Shown here: positions 12,056 to 64,000 of the stretch, piece by piece | Layout: every line of letters starts with the position of its first letter | Position numbering within the stretch: position 1 is the stretch's first letter | From: Chamaelirium japonicum | Lineage: Eukaryota; Streptophyta; Magnoliopsida; Liliales; Melanthiaceae | Assembly: GCA_947650365.1 (NCBI GenBank) | Contig: OX393551.1 | Coordinates: 5,591,001-5,655,000 of the forward strand | Length of the DNA stretch: 64,000 nucleotides | Reading direction: 5' to 3' | Notes under the pieces: model-generated | What the model was told of the DNA's origin: nothing | What the model saw: only the letters and a program-made list of their open reading frames with translations | Database searches by the model: none | Translations under genes and position numbers: made by a program

Positions 12056-13993
12056 AGGGCTGCAACTCGAGTGGGTTGAGAGATCAACTTAAGCCCAACC
12101 TGACCCATGGTCGGGTTGAAGTTTATCAGCCCAAGCCCAACCCAAATCGGCTTAATCGGGTTAGTTTCTTTATCACATACAAAGGCCACATACAAAAGGA
12201 AACAAGTGCATGTGTGTCTCTTATCAAATGGCTTTGCATAAATATATTTTGTCCATAGTTTAATTCTTTTAAGTTCAAAAAATATTGGTATTGAGAAATA
12301 ATGGTCCAAAAAATGATTGCGCTGGTAAAAAAAATCTTCTACCAAGTAAGAGCTATTATATAGCAATTGTTAGGGGGGTTTTAGTCGCTGGGCACTCTTT
12401 GGGAACTCTAGAGAACTATGAAGTTCTGAGTTAGTCCCCAAGAACCTTTTAAGTGGTACTCTAAATGTTAGTCTTTAGGAACTTTTGAAACAGAACAAAA
12501 TATCCGATGTTAGTCCCTGTGAACTTTTTAAAGGGAACTTTTGATTTATGTTCTCAAGTTGAAGAACTCCTAATCTAAATTGTTCAAGGGTCGAGCTCTA
12601 CCTCAACCATGGAATTTTGAGATCACGATCTTTTCGTGCTCGACTCTTGCCGCCCCTCCCGTTCTTTGCTCTTTCCTTTCTCGACGGCCACTCTTGCCGC
12701 AAAAAAAAACAATGTCTGCTGGTGCTCCTCCGCTCACCGCTTGTGCTTCTCCTTTTGTGGCCCCTTTCTACTCCGGCAACGGCATCCACCTCTGTGACTG
12801 GCATCCCGTACCTTCCCTCTCTGACACCCACCCAACGACGAACGTCTGCGACCTCCTTCTTCCTTCCCGAGTTATGTATTAATGAAACCCCCAATTCCCC
12901 GAAACCCTAGGTTTTGCAATTTTTTTTTTTTGCAATTAGGGTTTTGCAATTTTGGAGCCCACAATTAAGTATAGGGTTCTAAGATGTAATAGTTATGATG
13001 AACTATGTGGAATGTGACTAGAACAACATGTGTGTATTCAACTCTTGATATCTGGACCTTTTCTTTGATATCTAAATCTGGATCTCTTGGTCTCCACCCC
13101 ATTATCGAACGAATAATAAATTGACTCCAAGGTAAAAGGAGAATGTATACCATTCTCCAATTATTATTTTTTCTTCTTTTTTCCAAGTATAATATAATTG
13201 TGATTGTCGTACAATATACTACATTTGATTGATGTTTTGTGTGTCTGCTGTGTCTATGAGGTTGGCCTTGTCAAACACTACATCATATATTTGTTTCCCT
13301 CTATTTTTTTTTTGTAGGGATCTCATGGTCAGTGTGTCACCTGTTAGTTCTTAGAGCACGCAATATATAATTGGAGACTATGATTATGGTTCAGTTTGCA
13401 GAATGTATGTTAAAGTTGTATCATTTGAGTTATATGTGAGTCTATTATGTTGAAGTTGTATCTTTGAGTTATAAGTTATTACAATAATACATGATATTGT
13501 TTTGACTAAGAATTGTTCCAAGTCCCTGAGAACTTTAAGTCTTATCACTTTCTTATTCATGGATTCGTAAGTCCATGAACTTTGAAAGTTCACAATAGTT
13601 CTTGGGAGTCCGCCACTTTCAAGTTCCCACAAAAAAGTGCATACCACCTTTGGAGTAGTAGTAATTTGTTAGAACCCACAGGTTGCATACATACCAGAAG
13701 ATGGCTATTGATGTGAAAATGTACAAGTCGATTCACGCCCATTATTCGCATGAAAGTATTTAGTTTCACTTATGCATGTTGGGTTGCCCGAAGCCTCTAC
13801 CCAAGCCCAATCCTAAGGTTGGGATTTTTCAACCCACCATACATGTAAAATTCCAACCCAAGCCCAATCCGAATTGAAGCAACTTTGGGATTTTTCAACC
13901 CATACATGTAAAGTTCCAACGTACCCAAGCTTGTCCAAACTCGAGTTGGGCACGGGTTGGGCTCGGGTTAACGTGCCCAAGTTGTAGCCCTAG
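12056..13993. mobile_element. hAT-like element, interrupted by a second element
   Basis: Termini TAGGGCTGCAACTCGAG (left) and, inward from the right, TAGGGCTACAACTTGGG. Subterminal regions are rich in AAGCCCAA/TTGGGCTT repeats on both sides. No matching 8-bp duplication could be found. No transposase is seen, and the centre is occupied by the next entry. Confidence 0.5.
12371..13655. mobile_element. Inner non-autonomous DNA element
   Basis: Near-terminal inverted similarity GGCACTCTTTGGGAACT (left) against GCACTTTTTTGTGGGAACT (inward from the right). Both ends repeat GGAACTTT-type subterminal motifs. The flanks ATTGTTAG and TTTGTTAG could be an imperfect 8-bp duplication. The ORFs at 12580-12910 do not resemble known proteins. 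Confidence 0.35.
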
Positions 13994-14374
13994 GCTCAAT
14001 GCACTTGGATCGTCTTCTTCCCTTGAACTAATTATTACAAATATATAATTAAAAAATGGAAGAATTTATCACACAACAGATCAACTAAATCAAATTAATA
14101 CTACAGAAATGTCAGTCATAAATGAGATAATTAATGGATGTTTTAATAGATTAATTACTAGAAAAGAAAATGGGCGGGGAAAAAAAGTTAATTAGACCAT
14201 ATCTCTAATGCTCATGCAAACGTACATCTAGAAACTTCTATTCCTTCTTCATAGGGTTTTTCTTTTCTTCAATCTCTTGATTGACGGAGCTAAGATAAAA
14301 GGAAAAACGTACGTACGATAATTCTTGAAATTAACCCACTATTCAAAAAAGAGGAATATAATATCTAGAGAAAG
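13994..14374. other. 3' flank of the zinc-finger gene
   Basis: AT-rich, no gene. The part next to 14374 is the probable 3' UTR of the zinc-finger gene. Confidence 0.4.
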
Positions 14375-14797
14375 CTAGAGATGGAGAGAGAGGTCTAGGT
14401 TGAGGTCGGCGGAGTCGGGGTCCTCGGTGGCCGGCGGGGCGGTGAAGGGAATAGGGCAATGAGGAGGCGGAGGAGGAGGACCGTAGAAGTAGAGGTAGCT
14501 CTGTGGCGGGTCGACCCACTGGGGCGCAGCCGGGCCGCGGGATGGGGCGACGAATTGGTGGACGGTGACGGAGGAGGAGGTGGGGGTGGTGGGTTTGCGG
14601 GATACGGTGGCGCGCTCCTTCTTGTGGGCGTTCTGGTGGCCCCCGAGGGCCTGGGAGGTGCAGAACCTCCTCGAGCAGTAGTTGCATTGGAACGTCCTCG
14701 ACGCCGCGGCCGGCAGCACGGAGACTTCGGTGGCGGCTGCCTCCGCCGCCTGGGCCGTTAGGAAGTCGAAGAACCTGTTGCTGCTCTGCTCCGCCAT
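14375..14797 (-). CDS. C2H2 zinc-finger transcriptional repressor, QALGGH class
   Basis: 140 aa, intronless, which is usual for this family. One zinc finger lies at about residues 37-57 ([10 protein letters not shown] then [10 protein letters not shown]), with the plant-specific QALGGH signature in the DNA-contacting helix. The tail has Pro-rich and Ser/Thr-rich stretches ([12 protein letters not shown]), and the C-terminus [10 protein letters not shown] is an EAR (LxLxL) repression motif that recruits TOPLESS-type corepressors in this family. Finger sequence and size resemble the small ZFP3/ZFP4/ZFP7-type nuclear proteins, some of which act in hormone or seed responses; a specific role cannot be read here. 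The start is the ATG at 14797. The upstream in-frame extension is translated (CT)n leader, and the family begins close to this Met. The opposite-strand ORF (14459-14761) is a GC-rich shadow. Confidence 0.9.
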   Translation of the reverse strand: MAEQSSNRFFDFLTAQAAEAAATEVSVLPAAASRTFQCNYCSRRFCTSQALGGHQNAHKKERATVSRKPTTPTSSSVTVHQFVAPSRGPAAPQWVDPPQSYLYFYGPPPPPPHCPIPFTAPPATEDPDSADLNLDLSLHL

Positions 14798-14810
14798 TAC
14801 AGAGAGGAAG

Positions 14811-14840
14811 AGAGAGAGAGAGAGAGAGACAGAGAGAGAG
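14811..14840 (-). promoter_or_regulatory. CT-repeat leader of the zinc-finger gene
   Basis: A (GA)n run on the plus strand is CT-rich on the transcribed strand, 14 nt upstream of the ATG. CT-rich 5' UTR tracts are common in plants. Transcription start inferred, not seen. Confidence 0.45.
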
Positions 14841-15699
14841 TGAGTGGGGTTTGATCGAGCTCTGGCTTCTGTTACGTGGTTTTGATGAGCGGTTGCGTTT
14901 GGAAAGACTAAAATACCCCTACAATCAAAATAAATTCCCATAATTATGTTTCTGATTGCAGTTGCAGGAGGTATTAATGGAGGGAACAGCTACATGCTGC
15001 ATGCATAGGGTCTCCAGACTCCAGAGTCTCCAGTCTCCACTCGATTCAGATTTATCAAACGGATAAGGTCGTGTAATTAAGATTGAGGGGTAATTTAGTC
15101 ATATAGAAAATTAGTACGGCGGAAGCGACAGGCGATGGCGCTCTGCGTGTCGGAAGGGCCTCCGAAATGACGATTCTGCCCCCTTTTCACCCTCCCTCAT
15201 TGGCTGCCGCTAACCGCTCGGGGGCCGGGGGCTCATGCGGGACACGTGGTGGGTGTATATTGGTGCAGAGCCCCACTAAGCCTGTCAGCCAACAAACACG
15301 GAGATATTCGTTTTCCATCCATCCGTTCCATCCATCGGATCGGACGGCTGAGGTCGGGGTCGGGGGATGGCGTCAGATCCGAATATTTTTTCCTGGTTTT
15401 TGGCCATTTTTGGAATAGTTTTTGGTACGGGAATGCCCCTGCGCCCTTTTCCTCTGCTTCGCTCGTTGCGGGTTGTTGCGTACTCAAGGGGGGAAGGGAA
15501 CTTCATCTCATCTCATCTCATGTGGGCCCCGGGCCCGGGGCCTCCTAATGAATCCGCGACCTCTTCTAAGCTCTGGTTTATCTTCAGCTTTGAACACCCA
15601 AGAAGGGAAGTCTAATACCCTTTTTAACTAACCCTAGACTTAAGATCATTTATCTTTAGGTCCATGTGTACCTTTATTTTTTTAATACCCATTTTACCC
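14841..15699. promoter_or_regulatory. Upstream region of the zinc-finger gene, GC-rich island
   Basis: 15150-15560 is much richer in G and C than its surroundings. ORFs here (15167-15631) overlap on both strands without family resemblance, so I treat them as chance ORFs in a promoter-like island. Confidence 0.35.
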
Positions 15700-16080
15700 C
15701 TCTGAGAATAGTGCCTATACAGTACCCGCTAGGCCACTACAGGATTTCGATAATAGTGCATATACAGTACCCGCTACATAGTTTCACTATAGCGCTACAG
15801 TGATTTAACTGTAGCGATGATTTCAATTCGGTTACAATGAAATCACTATAGCAGCCACAGTGAAATCATTGTAGCTGCTATAATGAAATCACTGCAGCAC
15901 TTGAATTGATACTCTATTGCCCAAATTGATACACCAGAACCACTATAGTAGATTAACAATTCTGAAGTATCAATTCGGGTGCTATAGTGATTTAACTGTA
16001 ACTCTATAGTGATTTCATTATAGTTGCTATTGAATTGATATTCTGTTACAATAAAATTACTGTAGCAATCACCTGTGCAA
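15700..16080. repeat. Cluster of short inverted repeats built on ACTGTAGC/GCTATAGT
   Basis: At least ten forms of ACTGTAGC or ACTATAGC and their complements alternate with TGAAATCA/TGATTTCA and AATTGATA, so many arms can pair. Example: GCTACAGTGATTTAACTGTAGC. No coding potential. It abuts the copia pol relic on its right and may be an inserted MITE. Confidence 0.55.
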
Positions 16081-16089
16081 ATAGTATTG

Positions 16090-17020
16090 ACTCTTTGTTG
16101 CCCAAGGGGTAATCGAAGGATATTTTTGCTATTTGATCGAGCAAGATAGGAAAGCCAAGACGATTTGGCTGTCACAAGACGACTGTATTGACCATGTTGT
16201 GGAACGGTTCAGCATGCAAGATGCGAAGGTGATTAACATTCCACTAACATATTACTTCAGACTAAGATCGAGGAGTTCGCCAATAACCGAAGAGGAAAAA
16301 GGGATATGATGACGATGACGATTCCTTATGCGTCAGTAGTAGGAAGTTGGATGTATGCCATAGTTTGTATGAGGTCGTATATTGCTTATGAGGTTGGTAT
16401 GGTGATCAAGTATATGAAAAATCCTAGCAAGTAGAACTGGGAGGTTATTAAGTGGACCTTGAGATACTTGGAAGAGTACTTCAAAAATGAGACTATATTT
16501 TGGCGGTAAGAAACTAGTTGTGGAAGGGTATATTGACTTAGACATGGGGAGGGAGAATATCTGGACAACAGACGATCGACTTCAGGATACATGTTTACGC
16601 TAGCAGGTGGAGCTGTGTCTTGGAAGTCAAAGCTCCAGAAATGTTGTGTTATCGATGACTAAAGTCGAGTACATTGCTATGACTAAAATAAAAAATGAGC
16701 TTCTATGAATGAAGTAGTTCCTTTAGAATTTGGGTGTGAAGCAAGAACAGTTATCATTGTTTTGTGATAGCTAGAGTTCGATTGATCTTAGCAAGAATCT
16801 GACTTATCATAGGCATATCAAGCATATTAACACGTGCTACTACTGTATCCGTGATGAGTTGGAAAATGAGTAATTACATCTTGTGAAGGTGCATACAAAC
16901 AAGCTAGAATCCAACATACATGATGACCAAGGTGATCACCAAGCATAAGTACAAGCTCTATCGCGAGCTCATCATGATGGAGTGATCAATTGGAGTTTTT
17001 TCTCCCCTTCAAAAGTCTAA
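16090..17020 (+). pseudogene. Copia reverse transcriptase / RNase H relic
   Basis: Frame-broken pieces read RKAKTIWLSQDDCIDHVVER, ASVVGSWMYA-like text, and an RNase H region KQEQLSLFCDS, DLSKNLTYHRHIKHI and LHLVKVHTNK, in the usual order of a Ty1/copia pol C-terminus. Several stops and frameshifts. Only the 3' third of pol remains. Confidence 0.75.
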
Positions 17021-17400
17021 AGGGGGAGATTGTTGGATTTCCATACCCATAAATACCCAATTAGGGTGTGCGCATGATGAGGTCATCATGTGCACGATCG
17101 TGTGGACACATGACGGGAATAAGAAAACTGAGCAAAGAGGGTGTATGTAGGATGATCCTCATCGGTTTACTCCACAAAAGAGAGCTTGGTTCGATTCTCC
17201 ACGGCGAGAGAGAATCAACCGGGAAGCTCCATGATCGTATGCTTCCGGAGTTATTGGAGAAGAGAAGGTGAGTGCTTTGTATAAGAAATGATGTGCCAAG
17301 TATACATCCTGTGTTTCTCTTTCATAGTAAAAATCTCTCGAGCTCCGACGACGGTGGACTAGCCCTAGATTGGGTGAGCGACCTTAAAATTATTGTGTTA
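17021..17400 (+). mobile_element. Polypurine tract and 3' LTR of the copia relic
   Basis: AGGGGGAGAT (17021-17030) is a classic copia polypurine tract and is followed at once by TGTTGGATTT, an LTR start. The LTR end was not located with confidence; 17400 is nominal. Confidence 0.5.
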
Positions 17401-18089
<689 letters not shown>

Positions 18090-18288
18090 GTTGGTTTTGT
18101 TCAACTAATCCCTAGACATGAGGTGCAAAGCTTGCCCACCAAAGGAACAGTCCTGCTACTTCTACATGCGACATGAATAATCCCAACAAAGAGAGGACCA
18201 ATGTATAGGGTGATCACATTCTATACAGATTGACCAAGTTACATGAAGAGAAAGATGGTGATGATCATTAACCACTAAGAATGGAGAG

Positions 18289-18294
18289 TTTATT
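18289..18294 (-). terminator. Probable polyadenylation signal of the Atos-like gene
   Basis: AATAAA on the minus strand, 105 nt past the stop codon at 18399-18401. Cleavage would be expected 10-30 nt further left. Confidence 0.5.
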
Positions 18295-18398
18295 TACAGA
18301 TTGGTGATAGGGAAGGAGGACTAAAAAGATGCTTTTATGTACAGATCAGTGAAATAATCAACCAAAGCACCCGCCAGAACCCTAGGCCAGAGGCCGTC

Positions 18399-58543
<40,145 letters not shown>

Positions 58544-59817
58544 TGCAGATATATAAAATGTGAAAGGTTTGAAGTGCTTAATCTTGAAGTACTACTTCCT
58601 TTGCTCTTCAACCCTTTTTCCTTTGACCTCTTCAACTTCTACCCACGAGCATTGACTCTATACCATCTCCCTGGAAAAGGTGTTCTTGGTTCCGTTCTAA
58701 TCATCACTTCTCTTCGACATATGAGAAACGAAAGCCCTCGTGCTCTTCTCAACGAACGGAACCCACATTACCCGATTCAATCAAATCTACAGAACGATAA
58801 TCAGAACTGAAATGTGACTAATAATTCACCAAAATATACATTTTGCAGAAGTAAATTATGCAAAGTCTAGTGCTTACAACCATCAAAAGACCACAGTCTA
58901 TTCAAGGACCATCGCAGCATCGGTTAGCATGTCCTTGTAGGAATGACGGACCCCAATCGAAGGCTCCGAACACGAATCAATAAGAAGAAGAGAGCTTCCG
59001 ACTCCAGAGCAGCAAACAGATTTGTGGCTCCTCAAGAAACCAAGCAAAACTCCTGGGGGACCAAAAGGGTCACAGACTGAGGAGGATTCCAGTTGAAGTT
59101 TTGGAGAAAATTCGTGTCGGAAACACATGAATGAAATAATCGGGATAGAAATTAGAAACAAGATTTCAATCTTAATCTGGAGGCAGATCTAACACAAATT
59201 TAACGGGGAAAAAAAATGCTTTAAATCTTACGATGGAGATAGGCCCATGTCCGGAAATGATCAGAACCATCAAGATTTCTCATCCTCCTTCAGGGATGAA
59301 ACGAAGAGAATAAATTCCAACTGGATGCAGATCTAATACAAATCAAAGAGAAAAAGCTTGAAATCTTACGATGGAGGTCGACCCATGTCCGGAAATGATC
59401 GGAACCATCAAGATTTCTCATCTTCCTTCAAGGATGAAACGAAGAGAATAAGTGCATACAGTAACATCGGAATTTGAGAATTTTTATGGTAAGAACCGCA
59501 GGAAACAACTGCCGATCATCCAACCGATGATCGATTCAGAGAAAACCCAGGTCAAAAATTTTGAAAACACTCAAAAGGTTGCGTTCACGGCACACATTCT
59601 TCAATATAAAACACCAACCTTTTTCCCTAGATCGGTATAAAACAGAGTCGGTACGAGATGATAGGAAGAGAAGAGACATCAAATTCAAAGATCGGTCTGC
59701 TCGTCCAGGGGGGCTATACTATAGAGGAAGCGATCGGAGCATCCCACCAACAGCTCCTTCTTGTCTTAATCCCTGATTAAAAGGGGGAAGTAAACCCATC
59801 ACCTAAATACAACCGAC

Positions 59818-59820
<3 letters not shown>
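58544..59820 (-). promoter_or_regulatory. Probable leader exons of the Atos-like gene
   Basis: Minus-strand donors GATGGTT|GTAAGC (near 58877) and CATC|GTAAGA (near 59230 and again near 59373) suggest two 5' UTR exons and an intron before the coding exon. An upstream ORF of 76-87 codons (59161 or 59128 to 58898, MCFRHEFSPKLQLESS) would lie in the second leader exon. Transcription start and acceptors were not fixed. Confidence 0.45.
59177..59451. repeat. Tandem duplication, 144-bp period, carrying a splice donor
   Basis: CTGGAGGCAGATCTAA at 59177 and CTGGATGCAGATCTAA at 59321 start two copies sharing CCCATGTCCGGAAATGATC and GATGAAACGAAGAGAATAA. Each has a minus-strand CATC|GTAAGA donor. Confidence 0.85.

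Positions 59821-59866
<46 letters not shown>
59821..59866. repeat. (CT)n tract upstream of the Atos-like gene
   Basis: About 22 CT units; GA on the gene strand. It may be near the promoter. Confidence 0.85.
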
Positions 59867-59867
<1 letters not shown>

Positions 59868-60602
59868 CTCCTGTGCAGCCTTACCCCTTTCCCTTCTCCA
59901 CCATGCGGTTCTCCATCAGCCTTATATATATGTCATTTCTCAGTCTCACACAAACTCCCCTCTCTCTCTCTCTCTTCGATGTCTACATGCTTTCGCGTCA
60001 TCCGTTAAACCTGTAGTTTTTGGATTTATTTAAAAAAAAACATGTTAGACAATAGGAACCAAGGAAATATTCGGATGCACCTTTAGATAGATAAAACCGA
60101 GAACCGACCCGACCCTATCTAAACGGTTCAGATATTTTGATCAAAGAGATTAGTTCGGTTCTAAGTTTTATGGGCCCAACTAAATACGTGGCCGGTTCTG
60201 GGTTAGGGCTCGAGTAGATCCAATCCAACCCGAGAACATATTTCATATTTGTTAGGTTACATTTATGTTATGGACTTGGGGGCTAAAACATACTAGAACA
60301 CGAGTAATCGTTTGTTGTTTTCTAGCACTGAACCAACTATCAAGAGAACCCAACAGGTGACTAAAGCCTAAAACCTAATGTGGGCCTTGGGCTTGCCAAT
60401 AAATAACCAATAGTCATTATCCTTTTTAGACCAACTATTGGGTTGGTCCGGATCTATGGCCAATTCAGGTTGGTTCAGGTTTTAAATAGGGGTAGAACTG
60501 AATTAGTTCAACTCGGTTCCGAATTGACTCAAACATGAACCAACCAGACTTGAGTTGCACCTCTAATATGTGCTGCAAGTTTTATATGGTAACTAGTTTC
60601 CT
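59867..60602. other. Intergenic, no gene seen
   Basis: Includes text like decayed hAT ends (TAGGGGTAGAACTG near 60487, GCACCTCTA near 60558), but no paired element could be drawn. Confidence 0.35.
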
Positions 60603-60622
60603 CCCCCCCCCCCCCCCCCCCC
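60603..60622. repeat. Poly-C run
   Basis: Twenty C residues after CTTCCT; length is prone to sequencing error. Confidence 0.9.
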
Positions 60623-60668
60623 AAAAGCCCGCTCGAAGAAAACTTGGATAAAGAAGCGTTATTGTATA

Positions 60669-60780
60669 ACGTCGTGGGGATGCTTAACACAACGCACCAA
60701 ACTGTCAGCCCTAGATCATTGCCTTGTGTGGACCACCACAATACTCATTATAGTGCGTCATGTTAGGCATCCCCACGTTG
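60669..60780. repeat. Hairpin with 28-bp arms
   Basis: Left arm ACGTCGTGGGGATGCTTAAC..ACGCAC (60669-60697) pairs with right arm GTGCGTCATGTTAGGCATCC..ACGTTG (60753-60780) with few mismatches and a 55-nt loop. Confidence 0.7.
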
Positions 60781-61557
60781 CTATGCGGCAAGGCATCCCC
60801 ATCGAAGTTGAGCGAGGCCCGAAACCGATGGAGGACTAAGAACTGATGTCACCACAGTTCTCGGTTGTAATCTCCCCATAGGTAGATGGCATTGAAACAC
60901 GTCTTGAGTATTAGGGATGAGAAGTTATATATATAACTCATAATATTTTTTTTTTCCTAAGCTATGTGGGACTAAAATATGGACTTGGACATCTCATCTC
61001 ATCTATTTTGATTTTCTTCACCTTAGGAGTGTTGGCTATTGGCTCTTGGACCTTAATCGTCATATTTTTTAAATGATATCCAAGTAAAACGTGTCCCCCT
61101 ACCATTTGAATATCCTGATCTGTTAGGGCTTCCTTTAGCTTAGCTAACATGAGGCTTTTCCTCCTTATCCAAGGCACGTGGGAATATCATATATTTGATC
61201 GAAGCTAAGTTGCAGAACACCATGGAGTTCCATGTCAGTTGAATGATTCCAAGCAAAGGCTAATAGACTCCATATTGTGACTATCTGGCAGTAGAGGCAT
61301 TATCCTCCATTAAAAGAGGGAAGAAGCACAGCTCCCTTGATATCTATCTCTACAACAATAGGGAAGTGATGTTCCTAGAACATCCTCTAACCATAGTCAC
61401 TTTGTTCTTTAAAACCTCTAGTTCCTGATCCAAAGGAGGCCTCCTAATCAAGAGACTTCAATCTTTCGTTTCTAAGAGCCACTAATTTCTCCCAAGAACA
61501 AATCTTTGGTGTCTCCCTACAGTCATCAATCCATCACCAACCATAAATTTCATTATA
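60781..61557. other. Intergenic, no gene seen
   Basis: No ORF with family resemblance and no paired element ends. Confidence 0.4.
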
Positions 61558-61881
61558 TCTATATAATAAGGGAGGACTATTTGACAAAGAGCCGCTAGGG
61601 TTTATTTAGAAGGGGATAAGTGGCAGCTAAGATTTAAAGGAGGGTGAGGGTGAGTGCGATTCACTTGGGAGGGGATAAAGAATGAATGAGATTGAATAGA
61701 GTTAATATGGAGACATGGGAATGGGGGGAAGAAGAAACATATGAGGGAATGGCTAGATTGTAAATAAAATTGAATACTTGTTAAAAAATAAGGACATGAT
61801 TTTTATTAGCATGATTGTTCACATATTTTTTCGCTTGCATTAACTTTTTGCGGCCATTTGAAGGCATGCCACGTGAACCCC

Positions 61882-61996
<115 letters not shown>

Positions 61997-62164
61997 GCCC
62001 CCCAAGGAATGCTATTCAACCAGGAATGTTTATCCTGAATGGTCAACCAGAATGATGTGGCATCAAATCACAATGTCCTTTTGCATGCAGGTTAGGACTG
62101 AGTGCGATTCATCGGTAGGGGTTGGGTGCAATGCACTTTTGCCCTCCCGCTCCCTCCCCCCCCC

Positions 62165-62167
<3 letters not shown>

Positions 62168-62233
<66 letters not shown>

Positions 62234-62300
62234 CCTCTCTTTCTCTTTGTTCCCCCCCTCTCCCCCTTTTGATGCTCTCTCTCTCTCTCTCTCTCTCTCT
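62168..62300. repeat. (CT)n microsatellites, two blocks
   Basis: CT runs at about 62168-62230 and 62275-62300, separated by C-rich text. Confidence 0.9.
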
Positions 62301-62537
62301 TGTTTTATTTTATTTTAATTTTTTTATATAAAAATATAATTAAACTTAGGACGTGACGGGTTGGACCGTGCAGTGTTGGCCAAACGCGGTTGGTCGACCC
62401 GCGAGATGTTGGTGGACAGTGGGGCACTAGCCGAGCACAACGGGTCGGTTCGCTGGAGGGTGGATGTGGCCATCGGAGGCGGCGGAGGACGGCCATCAAA
62501 GGCATCAATGTCGTGCCAATAAGCACGGGCATTACTA

Positions 62538-63217
62538 TTTCTATTATACTAAACCATGAAGGGAGATAAAATATTTAATTTATTTATTGAAAAATTAAGC
62601 ATTGAGAAAAAAGATAAGGAACCCCAAGAACCCGGGTTTGATTTCTCTCCAATTGTAGCTTTCTCCTATTTTCATTGATAGAGGCCAATTGCGAGCCGCA
62701 AGGCAAGGATGGCATCATGACAGTCCAGTGCAGACTACAATCATGACTAAGTGTTTTTCACCTGTGAAGGGTGCTTGCCGTCTCCGGGGTATATACACTG
62801 CCCCACCCACACTCCACATGGTGGCTATGTTGTTGTTCCTGTTACACGACCCACATCGGGCCTCTACTGATTGAAAATGAAGAGAGTCGTAATTAGTGAG
62901 TGGAACCCTATTAGAGAGCCATCCCATGCTTTCTCTCTCTCCTCTCCTCCGTTTATCAACCGTCTCCTATTAGCTCATACTCACATCCATCCTTTATTTT
63001 TTCTTCTTGTTTGGTGTTATTGTAAAGGGCCACCGAAAAAATGGCACATTAGCGAATCTAGTAAAGCACAGTTGGACTACTATAGGTCGAAACCTCGAGG
63101 GGTTTTTGATGCTGATCGTTGAGTTTGCTCTTTGATACCCACTTCTTGCCAACGATCAACGGTTTCTCGATGTTCATTGCGACTATACAATTAGGAGAGA
63201 AAACAAATGGATGAGTG

Positions 63218-63280
<63 letters not shown>

Positions 63281-63302
63281 AAAACTTTAAATTATTCTAT
63301 TA
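62538..63302. other. Intergenic with a (GT)n(GA)n microsatellite
   Basis: (GT)n at 63221-63249 runs directly into (GA)n at 63250-63278. No gene seen. Confidence 0.6.
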
Positions 63303-64000
63303 CTAGTAATGCATGTGCCTGTCGGCACGCACAATTCGGTGAGGACAATAATTTTTTTTTGAGGGCGTGATAAAATTTTGAGTAAGGAGAATATTTTAAG
63401 GGTGACAATAATAATTCAAAAGCGGTGATAATATTTTGAGGGACGTGACAATATTTCGAGGTCGAAAACATAAAAGAAATGTAAAGATGATTACGTATCG
63501 GCACCCCCTCCCCCGGTCGCCTTTGTCGGCAAAACACAGTCATCCGTATTCAGCGGCATTGGCACTGTAACAGCCACTTTTGTTAGCAAAACATAGTCGG
63601 CCGTCTTCGGCGTCAACACACAACCCGAGTGATGCTCGGACCTCTTGCGATCACTGCAAGATGTGGCCGCCATGGCCAAATGTGAGCGCTAGTACCATCG
63701 ATTGCCTTGCCGTCGAAGGCGATTCCGTCAACAGTATTACCATGTAGCAATCACCTTCGATTGCAAACCGTAGTCGGTGGGGGTGGCAAAATTTGTTCGG
63801 CGAAGGCCACATTTGGCGGGAGCGCCTAAATTTGGCCATGGTGCCTATTTTTGACGGTGACGATCATTTTCAATTGGGGATGACACTTTCGACGTGGGTG
63901 GAAAACACATCCGGTGGCAAAACAGTTCCTGGGCGTGGCAAAATTTAGTCATTTCGGTATTGGTGCCCACGTTCGCTCATGGCATACAATATTCAATGGG
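63303..64000 (-). mobile_element. Helitron-like 3' end, minus orientation, running off the window
   Basis: On the minus strand GTGCCGACAGGCAC (5-bp stem) is followed by ATGCATTA and CTAG at 63303, with flanking T, a standard Helitron 3' terminus. A 5' TC terminus was not found before 64000, so the other end is probably outside. The contents show no coding family. Confidence 0.4.

Noticed and set aside
12580-12910. Overlapping ORFs of about 100 codons on both strands
   Set aside because: Inside a non-autonomous DNA element, no family resemblance, and strand-symmetric openness.
14459-14761. 100-codon Gly/Arg-rich plus-strand ORF
   Set aside because: Exact antisense of the zinc-finger gene; an artefact of GC-rich coding sequence.
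15167-15631. Overlapping ORFs in a GC-rich island
   Set aside because: Open on both strands with no family resemblance; high GC alone lowers stop frequency.

Overview
This is nuclear DNA of a flowering plant. It has GT-AG introns, plant-specific gene families and a dense load of LTR retrotransposons, LINEs, MITEs and Helitrons. The sequence alone does not fix the species; the repeats do not look like those of grasses. No bacterial operon, CRISPR array, tRNA or rRNA gene was seen.

Three host genes are supported, all on the minus strand. (1) A three-exon CASP-like four-span membrane protein gene (CDS 6176 to 771, 176 codons). Its first intron holds an ORF1-only LINE that itself carries a hAT-type MITE. 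(2) A single-exon C2H2 zinc-finger repressor (14797 to 14375, 140 aa) with QALGGH and a C-terminal EAR motif. (3) An Atos-like gene whose CDS runs from 58543 to 18399, about 40 kb. Six exons add up to 2223 nt (740 aa) and are split by introns of about 20.3 kb and 16.0 kb packed with nested transposons. Its last exon encodes only 18 residues and a stop, and lies 16 kb from the previous one.

Layout: 1-6.2 kb, CASP-like gene. 6.9-9.8 kb, Ty1/copia relic. 10.6-14 kb, long-TIR, foldback and hAT-like DNA elements. 14.4-14.8 kb, zinc-finger gene. 15.7-17.4 kb, palindrome cluster and copia RT/RNase H relic. 17.9-18.1 kb, self-complementary compound microsatellite. 18.4-58.5 kb, Atos-like gene. Its intron 5 (18.5-34.4 kb) holds a foldback element inside a (TA)n tract, a Ty3 relic with a Helitron, and an 11-kb minus-strand LTR element whose left LTR contains another LTR element, which in turn carries a MITE. 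Its intron 2 (36.7-56.9 kb) holds a small LTR element with a Mutator-like MITE, a palindromic hAT MITE, a copia element interrupted by a very young gag-only Ty3 element, and a LINE. 58.6-59.9 kb, leader and promoter side with a tandemly duplicated splice-donor segment. 60-64 kb, simple repeats, a hairpin and Helitron-like elements.

The three genes have no evident joint pathway. The main story is one host gene that keeps coherent exons and splice phases across a deep stack of datable transposon insertions, plus a family of short elements built of hairpins within hairpins.
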